Assembly (NCBI GenBank): GCA_002344795.1
Contig: DDUM01000020.1
Location: forward strand, 145,108-209,107
DNA from: Flammeovirgaceae bacterium UBA2338
Lineage (GTDB): Bacteria; Bacteroidota; Bacteroidia; Cytophagales; Cyclobacteriaceae
DNA length: 64,000 nucleotides
Reading direction: 5' to 3'
The notes under the pieces were generated by a model. It saw only the letters and a program-made list of their open reading frames with translations. It made no database searches and had not been told where the DNA came from. Positions 27,033 through 34,469 of this stretch are shown one piece after another; within the stretch, counting starts at the first letter, position 1, and every line of letters starts with the position of its first letter. The translations under genes were made by a program, and so were the position numbers.

Positions 27033-29729
27033 TCAAAATTTAAATGTGTATGAAACTGAAGGAATAGCTGCACCAATAATTGCCATTCTATAAGGCCGTA
27101 AAACGCCTTTTCCATTATCAGCAAAAAAGATGGTATAAGGATTTTTTCTTCCATAAACATTGTACACAGAAATTGTCCATGTGCCGTCCCAGAATTTTTT
27201 CCTCTTATGGTTACCCTCAATAATAAAAGCAAGATCCAATCGATGGTAATCTGGAATCCTGTATTGATTGCGCAATGAAAAATTCGCCACTGGTACATTA
27301 TCAATCAAATATGCTGTAGTGGGCGCTGAGATTGGCCTGCCTGTATGGTAGGTAAAATTACTGGAGATGAAATAGCGCTTAGAAATATTGTACTTCCAAT
27401 TGAAATTAAACACATGAGGTTGATCAAAGTTGGAAGGATACTGATCACCATTATTGATACTTTCAATAGAGGTGATGCCTTTTGTCTCTCTGAATGATCG
27501 TGAATAGGTGTAGTTCATCGTTCCGTTGAAACGACCTTTACTTTTTACTATTGAAATTTCAAATCCATAGGCAAGCCCATTTCCTCTAAGCAAGTCTGTT
27601 TCAAGATGATCGTTGAGAATGAGTTGGGCACCATCTTTAAAATCCAGTAAATCATAAATTTTCTTATAATAGAATTCTACAAAAGTCTCATAGGTCTTTT
27701 CTTTAAAGTCTTTGAAAAACCCAATAGAAACCTGGTCTGCATACTGAGGCTGAAAATGGTAGTTACTTGGTTGCCAAATATCAATCGGTGCTACTGCTGC
27801 TGAATTCGATATTAAATGGGTATACTGGTAAATGCGGTTGAACCCAGCTTTGACAGAGGCCTCCGGTGTGAAGGAGTAGCGAACACTAAATCTTGGCTCC
27901 AGACCCGTATAGCTTTTTACTTTGTCCCCTTTGGCAAACGAAAGTGTATCAGTAATTGATGTAACCTCCTTTGGCAAACCAGGCTCATAAACATAAACGT
28001 TGGCTAGCCCATACGAACTGTACATTGAATACCTCACCCCCAAATCAATATTAAAACGCTCCTGCCACTGAAAATTCTCGCTGAAATAAATTGCATTCTC
28101 TAGCGTGTTTTGTTTATTCAACTGTTGTGGTCGGACCAATGATTCATCAGAGGAAGGGTTTATCGATCCAGGATTATAACGATAGTAAACTGAATTTGCG
28201 CCAAAGTTTAATTTGTGATTACCGAAATTGTAATTAAAATCTGCTTTAAGAGTCGGATAGGTTACGCCAAAACCCAATTCAAAAGCATTCCCTGGTTCTT
28301 CATCTTCTACTGTGTAGGAATAGTTGCCTACACCTGCTGTTAGCGATCCCCCTAGCTTATCATTAAAATTATGATCCAATCGAAACACACCCATCCGGTT
28401 ATGCCACCTGTAAACGGTATCGGTTGGTAAACCAAATTTATCCTGACTTATATATGCTGTAAACTGAAGCTTCGTGTCATTGCTTATCAGATGACTCAAC
28501 TTTAACGATGCATCGTAAAAAGCAACAGAACTGTTTTGGATGTCCTGGTAATTGGTCTTTACCTTTTTAAGCAACCAATCAGAGTAGGAAGAACGCAAAG
28601 AAATAATCGCTGACGTTTTGTCTTTAACAATCGGGCCTCCTGCTGTAAAATTACTGGCTATAATTCCAATTCCACCATTGCCCTCCCATTTCTCAAAGTT
28701 TCCTTCTTTTACACTGATATTAAGCACTGAAGATACGCGCCCACCGAACTCAGCGGGTATTCCACCCCGATAGAAACTCACTTCTTTAAGCGCATCAGAA
28801 TTAAAAGCTGAGAAAAACCCAAAAACGTGTGAAATATTGAAGACGTTTATACCATCGTAAAGCACCAGGTTTTGATCTACCCCACCGCCTCTTACGTTAA
28901 ACCCTGTTGCTACTTCTCCAACAGACGTTACCCCGGGCAATGTTTGCACTTGCCTTATCAAATCCACCTGACCCATAAATGAAGGCATTCTTTTTATTTC
29001 TGCCAGTTTTATGGTTGTTTGACCTCCCCTGTTACCCATAACGTTGGAAAAAGCCTTATCAGTAACTACAACCTCTTCCAATAATGTTGGGGTTTCGCTT
29101 AGCGGAACATTAAGGCTACCATCTTCATAAATCTGTAAATCGTATACCTTATCTTCATAATTAAAATACCTCACGTTCAGAATATGCTGGCCGGATGGAA
29201 TACTGATAGTAAAATTTCCATCGATATCAGTAGTTACGCCTTCATCCAAATCTTGAATGATCACTGAAGCCCCTACTAATGGATCCTTACTTTTCTCATC
29301 CGTAACCCCACCTGTAAGGGTTACCCTTCCAACCCGTCCAGCAGATGGGCTGCCAATAATTATAGGTTCTATTTTTTTCAGTTCCTTGCTGGCTGTGCTG
29401 AGAAGCCGATCTCTTAAAATAGATTGAGAGGGATCCTTTATCAGGATGATTGCATAATCACTGACCACCTGAAACTCAATACTTGTGCTTCGGAAAATAT
29501 CCTCAAGAAAATACTCGATTGTTTTTCCTGCATAGTTCTGTTCTATCGTTGTATTGGCTATCCAATCAGGCAGGTAAAAGAATTTTACAGTATCGCTCTT
29601 TTCTAATTCTTCGAAATAATCGGACAGCAATTTCCCTTGTTCAGAGCCATCCAGTTTTTTCCCTAATATGTTTTGACCCGAAACGGCCAACCCGTAAAAA
29701 ACAAACAAAGAGATTAAAGCAACTTTCAA
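27033..29729 (-). CDS. TonB-dependent receptor with carboxypeptidase-like domain
   Basis: An 898-residue outer-membrane receptor for energised uptake. The signal peptide (MKVALISLFVFYGLAVSGQ) is followed by an STN-like domain (about 30-105), a CarboxypepD_reg-like domain (about 125-210, VGASVIIQDLDEGVTTDIDG), a plug (about 225-345, with FNVRGGGVDQNLVLYDG) and a barrel ending in the C-terminal SVSYTFKF. The STN domain can signal to an anti-sigma factor, but none is encoded nearby. The only possible start is TTG at 29729 (TTGAAAGTT); no in-frame ATG precedes the signal peptide. First gene of a receptor-DUF4249-MG2 operon. The substrate is not predictable here. Confidence 0.9.
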   Translation of the reverse strand: MKVALISLFVFYGLAVSGQNILGKKLDGSEQGKLLSDYFEELEKSDTVKFFYLPDWIANTTIEQNYAGKTIEYFLEDIFRSTSIEFQVVSDYAIILIKDPSQSILRDRLLSTASKELKKIEPIIIGSPSAGRVGRVTLTGGVTDEKSKDPLVGASVIIQDLDEGVTTDIDGNFTISIPSGQHILNVRYFNYEDKVYDLQIYEDGSLNVPLSETPTLLEEVVVTDKAFSNVMGNRGGQTTIKLAEIKRMPSFMGQVDLIRQVQTLPGVTSVGEVATGFNVRGGGVDQNLVLYDGINVFNISHVFGFFSAFNSDALKEVSFYRGGIPAEFGGRVSSVLNISVKEGNFEKWEGNGGIGIIASNFTAGGPIVKDKTSAIISLRSSYSDWLLKKVKTNYQDIQNSSVAFYDASLKLSHLISNDTKLQFTAYISQDKFGLPTDTVYRWHNRMGVFRLDHNFNDKLGGSLTAGVGNYSYTVEDEEPGNAFELGFGVTYPTLKADFNYNFGNHKLNFGANSVYYRYNPGSINPSSDESLVRPQQLNKQNTLENAIYFSENFQWQERFNIDLGVRYSMYSSYGLANVYVYEPGLPKEVTSITDTLSFAKGDKVKSYTGLEPRFSVRYSFTPEASVKAGFNRIYQYTHLISNSAAVAPIDIWQPSNYHFQPQYADQVSIGFFKDFKEKTYETFVEFYYKKIYDLLDFKDGAQLILNDHLETDLLRGNGLAYGFEISIVKSKGRFNGTMNYTYSRSFRETKGITSIESINNGDQYPSNFDQPHVFNFNWKYNISKRYFISSNFTYHTGRPISAPTTAYLIDNVPVANFSLRNQYRIPDYHRLDLAFIIEGNHKRKKFWDGTWTISVYNVYGRKNPYTIFFADNGKGVLRPYRMAIIGAAIPSVSYTFKF

Positions 29730-29807
29730 GTATGTGGTGATAATAGAAGTTCTAAAAAAAGAATACGCAAATTACGGTAATTTAGAAATATTCAAACACT
29801 AAATTCC

Positions 29808-30488
29808 CTATTTACGTAATCGGCAAGCACGCACCATCACCCGCTTCCCAGGGGGGCCTGGCACCTCCTCAACCTCCATATTCAAATCTTTCAAGTCTCT
29901 CTTAAATTGACCACTGGCACAATAGGTTACCATCACTCCTTTCTCTCTCATTACACTAACCACGTTCGCTAATACCGATTTTGCCCAGATTTCAGGCTGA
30001 ATTTTTGGTGCAAATGCATCAAAGTATACCAAATCATAAAAATCTTCTTCCAACCTTAATGAACAAATATCGGCATGAATCTTATGGATCGTGAAGGCAT
30101 TGTTTAACCGAACATCCTCCCCCCAATTCGCTTTATGCAACTCTAGAAAACCTTGAGCATCACCTTGATGGGATAGATAATCAGGATAATTCAGCTGATT
30201 TAGAATAACTTCAGACAAAGGGAAAGCTTCCACTGAGTGATAGATTTTCTCAATGCTTTGCGTTTTCTCATCTAACATTGTGAGCAAAGCATTGAGCCCC
30301 GTACCAAACCCTACCTCAAGAATTTTTACTGATCTGGCTTGAAATCGATTGGTAAAGTAATGGAGCCCTTGTTCAATATATACGTGATTCGATTCCTGAA
30401 TCGCACCATGGGTAGAGTGGTAAGTCTCATTTAACTCCAGGTGTTTGATGGTGTGAGAACCATCTGATGTTTTTATTACTTTGAGCAA
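29808..30488 (-). CDS. mnmD: tRNA mnm5s2U34 methyltransferase MnmD
   Basis: A 226-residue SAM-dependent methyltransferase that makes the final methylation of 5-aminomethyl-2-thiouridine at the tRNA wobble position. It corresponds to the N-terminal half of E. coli MnmC without the FAD oxidase domain. The SAM site is LEVGFGTGLNALL and the catalytic block is YFDAFAPKIQPEIW, both specific to this family. The N-terminal DGSHTIKHLELNETYHSTHG is also typical. It follows ispF by 10 bases and is the last gene of the M16-ispF-mnmD transcript. Confidence 0.9.
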   Translation of the reverse strand: MLKVIKTSDGSHTIKHLELNETYHSTHGAIQESNHVYIEQGLHYFTNRFQARSVKILEVGFGTGLNALLTMLDEKTQSIEKIYHSVEAFPLSEVILNQLNYPDYLSHQGDAQGFLELHKANWGEDVRLNNAFTIHKIHADICSLRLEEDFYDLVYFDAFAPKIQPEIWAKSVLANVVSVMREKGVMVTYCASGQFKRDLKDLNMEVEEVPGPPGKRVMVRACRLRK

Positions 30489-30498
30489 ATTGTTGGCT

Positions 30499-30978
30499 TT
30501 AAGCCTTTCGAAGTAAAACTACAGCATACGCATTTACTCCTTCTTCCCTTCCCACATAACCCATCCTTTCATTAGTAGTGGCTTTAATGGAAATATCGTC
30601 TTCAGAAATACCCATTGCTGGCGCAAGCACTTGTTTCATGGCTGGAATATGCGGATTGATCTTTGGTTTCTCAAGACATAATGAACAATCCAGATTTTCT
30701 ATTTGCCAACCCTTTTCCCTGATCATTTTGGTTACTTCCTGAAGAAAAAATATACTTTGCATTCCCTTCCACCTGGGGTCGGTATTTGCAAAATGAAAAC
30801 CAATGTCCCCCAGATTGGCCGCACCAAGCAAGGCATCACAGATAGCATGGATAAGCACATCAGCATCTGAATGCCCTACGGCACCCTTTTTGGCCTCTAG
30901 TTTTATTCCCCCCAACCAAAAGTCTTTGCCCTCTTCCAGCTGGTGAACATCAAAACCCATTCCCACTCTCATTTTCAT
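30499..30978 (-). CDS. ispF: 2-C-methyl-D-erythritol 2,4-cyclodiphosphate synthase
   Basis: Fifth enzyme of the MEP isoprenoid pathway, 159 residues from the ATG at 30978. The zinc ligands D10, H12 (GMGFDVHQL) and H44 are present, and the C-terminal IKATTNERMGYVGREEG matches the substrate-binding loop. The annotated frame could open two codons earlier at a TTG, but MKMRVGMG aligns with the normal start. The gene starts 11 bases after the M16 peptidase stop and lies 10 bases before mnmD. It shows that the organism uses the MEP, not the mevalonate, route. Confidence 0.96.
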   Translation of the reverse strand: MKMRVGMGFDVHQLEEGKDFWLGGIKLEAKKGAVGHSDADVLIHAICDALLGAANLGDIGFHFANTDPRWKGMQSIFFLQEVTKMIREKGWQIENLDCSLCLEKPKINPHIPAMKQVLAPAMGISEDDISIKATTNERMGYVGREEGVNAYAVVLLRKA

Positions 30979-30989
30979 TGCCAAAAAAT

Positions 30990-32228
30990 TTAATTGTTCG
31001 TATTGTAATAGAGCACTGAAACGTTTTCTTCCTTCAAAATTTGTTGGGCCAAACGATCGATCTCTTTGCTCTCAATCGCCTCAATAAGGCCTCTCTCTCT
31101 ATTTACCAGATTAGCATCTCCTGAAAGTGCACTAAATGCTAAATTCATCGCCCTGTTCAGCACCTCCACTTCTCCAAACTCAATCGTTGACAAGGCCTGA
31201 TTCTTCACCTTTTCCAATTCTTCATCAGTAATTCCCTTTTCAACAAAATCATACACAACATCATCCAGTGCCTTTTCTGCCTCTCTCAAATCCATCCCAT
31301 CTCGCACGCGGCCGTTTATTATCAATAGCCCCGGATCAATTGTACCCATCGTAAAAGCAGATACCGAATTAAATATTGGGTTGTCTTTTACTAATCGTTG
31401 ATACAGGCGACTTGAATCCCCACGACCCAACACATCACTTACCAAATCAGCTGCATAAAAATCTTTATCAAATCTTCCGGGCATATGGTATGCTTTGTAC
31501 AGAGCCGCAGCGGGCACATCCATTTTAACTTCCAACGTTCGTTTACTTTTCTGCTCTGGCTCTTTGACAAGATTCCTTTTCTTAATCTTACCTGAAGGAA
31601 TTGTTCCAAACCATTTTTCTGATAGTCGCTTGATGTTTTCTGTTTTTACATTTCCTGCAACTACCATTATTGCATTGGAAGGCACATAATGCGTATAAAA
31701 AAATGATTTCACATCCTCTACGGTAGCATCTTCAATATGCTTTATCTCCTTTCCAATAGTTGCCCATTGGTAAGGATGTGCCTGATAGGCCAAAGGCCGA
31801 AGCTTCAACCATACATCGCCATAAGGTTGGTTGAGATAACGTTGTTTGAATTCTTCTATTACCACCTTGCGCTGCACTTCCAGTACCTGTGGATCAAAAG
31901 ACAAACTCAACATCCTGTCACTTTCCAACCAAAAACCCGTTTCTATATTATCAGCAGAAAGGGTGAGGTAATAATTAGTAATATCTGTATTGGTAAAAGC
32001 ATTATTTTCTCCTCCCACTCTTTGCAGGGGTTCATCATAACTTGGAATGTTGGCAGACCCTCCAAACATCAAATGTTCAAAAAGATGAGCAAATCCTGTT
32101 TTATCACCTTGCTCATCGCGAGAGCCTACATCATACAAAATATTGATAGTCGCAATCTGAACAGTCGGGTCCTCATGAACCAAAATACGAAGGCCGTTTT
32201 CCAGAGTAAAAGATTCAAAATTGATCAT
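30990..32228 (-). CDS. M16 family zinc metallopeptidase
   Basis: A 412-residue peptidase of the pitrilysin/processing-protease family. The inverted zinc motif HLFEH is at residues 48-52 (GFAHLFEHLMFGG), so it is a catalytic member rather than an inactive partner. The C-terminal half has the R/Y-containing block GRGDSSRLYQRLVKD that binds substrate in two-domain M16B enzymes. No signal peptide is visible, so it is probably cytoplasmic. It is the first gene of a transcript with ispF and mnmD. A TATTTTTG box ends four bases before the ATG. It is divergent from the E1 dehydrogenase gene. Confidence 0.9.
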   Translation of the reverse strand: MINFESFTLENGLRILVHEDPTVQIATINILYDVGSRDEQGDKTGFAHLFEHLMFGGSANIPSYDEPLQRVGGENNAFTNTDITNYYLTLSADNIETGFWLESDRMLSLSFDPQVLEVQRKVVIEEFKQRYLNQPYGDVWLKLRPLAYQAHPYQWATIGKEIKHIEDATVEDVKSFFYTHYVPSNAIMVVAGNVKTENIKRLSEKWFGTIPSGKIKKRNLVKEPEQKSKRTLEVKMDVPAAALYKAYHMPGRFDKDFYAADLVSDVLGRGDSSRLYQRLVKDNPIFNSVSAFTMGTIDPGLLIINGRVRDGMDLREAEKALDDVVYDFVEKGITDEELEKVKNQALSTIEFGEVEVLNRAMNLAFSALSGDANLVNRERGLIEAIESKEIDRLAQQILKEENVSVLYYNTNN

Positions 32229-32232
32229 TGCT

Positions 32233-32240
32233 CAAAAATA
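32233..32240 (-). promoter_or_regulatory. -7 promoter box immediately upstream of the M16 peptidase gene
   Basis: Minus-strand TATTTTTG is an exact TAnnTTTG match, with only four bases (AGCA) before the ATG at 32228. Initiation would fall on or next to the start codon. No clear -33 element is seen. Confidence 0.55.
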
Positions 32241-32358
32241 GTTGTACTTTTTGGATTGACCTATTGAACCTGTTCACTCATCTTATCAAAATACCTCACG
32301 CAAGCCTTATTCTTATATCTAACCTTCATTAACTTGCCACGCAATTTTATAAAGGGCT

Positions 32359-34338
32359 ATGCAATTCAATCGTAAAAAATATTCAGACAAAATTCTTAAA
32401 GATCTCTACGAAGGACTTTTAAGACCCCGGCTTATTGAAGAAAAGATGCTCATTCTGCTACGACAGGGTAAAATCAGCAAATGGTTCAGCGGAATAGGAC
32501 AGGAAGGCATTGCCGTAGGGCTAACCAAAGGTCTGGACAATAACGATTATATCCTGCCCATGCACCGAAACCTGGGTGTATTTACATCTAGAAACATGCC
32601 TTTCGATCGGTTGTTCTCACAATGGCAGGGGACTTCCTTAGGATATACCAAAGGAAGAGATCGTTCTTTTCATTTTGGTTCCAATGAGCATCACATCGTG
32701 GGAATGATTTCTCATCTGGGTCCGCAAAATGCTGTGGCTGACGGAATTGCTCTGGCCGGAAAATTATTAAAGGAAAAAAGGGTTACTGCGGTATTTAATG
32801 GAGACGGTGGAACCAGTGAAGGAGATTTTCACGAAGCCATCAACGTAGCTGCTGTATGGGACTTGCCAATTATTTTTCTTGTTGAAAATAATGGCTACGG
32901 ACTCTCCACACCGAGCAGCGAACAATTCCGTTGCAAAAACTTTGTTGACAAAGCCATTGGGTATGGGATAGAGGGGGTGAAAATAGATGGCAATAACGTT
33001 CTTGAAGTCTACGACACAGTAAAAACGCTTGCCGAAAGTATCAGAAAAAATCCGAGACCAGTTTTATTGGAAGCCATCACCTTTAGAATGCGCGGCCATG
33101 AGGAAGCTTCAGGCACCAAATACGTACCCAAGAAGTTATTGGACGACTGGGCCAGGAAAGATCCTTTAATGAATTATGAAAAGTACCTCTTGAAAGAAAG
33201 AGTCATAGACAAAAAGTACGTAGACACCGTTATCAAAAAAATAAAGAAAGAAATTGAAGATGGGTTAGCTGTTGCTTTCGCAAGCAAGCCGCCAGAGGTA
33301 AGCACAGCAATAGAAGTAGCGGATTTATTTCAACCCTTCGAGCAAATTCAAATTAGTCCTAAGTCTGAAAAGACTTCTGAAAAAAGATTTATTGACGCCA
33401 TATCAGATGGTCTGCGCCAAAGCATGGAAAAGTACCCCAATCTAGTTTTAATGGGGCAGGATATTGCTGAGTACGGTGGCGCATTTAAAATCACTGATGG
33501 TTTTGTGAAAGCCTTCGGCAAAGACCGTGTTCGCAACACACCCATTTGCGAATCGGCTATCGTAGGTGCCGGGCTTGGGCTTTCTATAAAAGGAATGAAA
33601 GCCATGGTAGAGATGCAATTTGCTGATTTCGTTACAGAGGGCTTTAATCAGATTGTAAATAACCTGGCCAAAACGCATTGGCGGTGGGGGCAAAATGTAG
33701 ACGTGGTCGTACGCATGCCCACAGGAGCGGGTACCGCTGCCGGACCATTCCACAGCCAATCCAACGAAGCGTGGTTTTTCCATACTCCGGGCCTCAAAAT
33801 AGTATACCCTTCCAATCCTTATGATGCCAAAGGCTTGCTCAACGCTGCTTTTGAGGATCCCAATCCGTACTTATACTTTGAGCACAAACTCTTGTACCGC
33901 TCTATTAAGGAAGAAATACCTGATGATTATTATACTGTTGAAGTGGGAAAAGCCAAAACAGTTGCAGAGGGCACAGACATGTCCATCATCACTTATGGAA
34001 TGGGGGTTCACTGGGCCAAAGAAATTGTGGCAACCTTACCGAATATTAGTGCTGAGATTATTGACCTGCGCACATTATTACCCTGGGACAAGGAAGCGGT
34101 GGTGGCAACCGTGAAGAAAACAAATCGGGTACTGGTGCTCCATGAAGACACACTCACTGGTGGTATTGGTGCAGAAATTTCTGCGTGGATCAATGAACAT
34201 CATTTTATTCATTTAGATGCACCTGTCATGCGGGTGGCAAGTCTCGATACACCAATTCCTTTTGCCCCCGCTTTAGAGAGCAATTTCTTAGCAAAAGGAA
34301 GGTTAAAAGGAAAGATCGAAGAACTGGCAAAATATTGA
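32359..34338 (+). CDS. Branched-chain 2-oxoacid dehydrogenase E1, fused alpha and beta chains
   Basis: A 659-residue thiamine-diphosphate enzyme carrying both E1 chains in one polypeptide, as is common in Bacteroidota. The alpha part (about 1-320) has the TPP motif GDGGTSEGDF followed by NN of VENNGYGLSTP, and the MRGHEEASGTKYVP block. The beta part (about 345-659) has MGQDIAEYGGAFKIT, ESAIVGAGLGLSIKG and MPTGAGTAAGPFHSQ. It would decarboxylate 2-oxoisovalerate and related acids to feed branched-chain fatty acid or acetyl-CoA-type metabolism. The E2 and E3 genes are not in the window. Pyruvate cannot be excluded as a substrate from sequence alone. Confidence 0.9.
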   Translation: MQFNRKKYSDKILKDLYEGLLRPRLIEEKMLILLRQGKISKWFSGIGQEGIAVGLTKGLDNNDYILPMHRNLGVFTSRNMPFDRLFSQWQGTSLGYTKGRDRSFHFGSNEHHIVGMISHLGPQNAVADGIALAGKLLKEKRVTAVFNGDGGTSEGDFHEAINVAAVWDLPIIFLVENNGYGLSTPSSEQFRCKNFVDKAIGYGIEGVKIDGNNVLEVYDTVKTLAESIRKNPRPVLLEAITFRMRGHEEASGTKYVPKKLLDDWARKDPLMNYEKYLLKERVIDKKYVDTVIKKIKKEIEDGLAVAFASKPPEVSTAIEVADLFQPFEQIQISPKSEKTSEKRFIDAISDGLRQSMEKYPNLVLMGQDIAEYGGAFKITDGFVKAFGKDRVRNTPICESAIVGAGLGLSIKGMKAMVEMQFADFVTEGFNQIVNNLAKTHWRWGQNVDVVVRMPTGAGTAAGPFHSQSNEAWFFHTPGLKIVYPSNPYDAKGLLNAAFEDPNPYLYFEHKLLYRSIKEEIPDDYYTVEVGKAKTVAEGTDMSIITYGMGVHWAKEIVATLPNISAEIIDLRTLLPWDKEAVVATVKKTNRVLVLHEDTLTGGIGAEISAWINEHHFIHLDAPVMRVASLDTPIPFAPALESNFLAKGRLKGKIEELAKY

Positions 34339-34469
34339 TAGGGTCTTTGGCGATAAGAAAGCAAAATTTCCCGCCCATCCGATCGTTTATTGTTCAGATT
34401 GGCTAAAAAAGACCAATTGGATGGTTTCGGCTCTTTTTTCTTAATTTAGCCTGTTTCAGCTACAGTTTT

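Noticed and set aside
34339..34469. Terminator or riboswitch between the E1 gene and the repeat-protein gene
   Set aside because: An AAAAAAGA/TCTTTTTT pairing and an ATTGG/CCAAT pairing exist, but neither gives a GC-containing stem followed by a T run, and no riboswitch pattern is visible.
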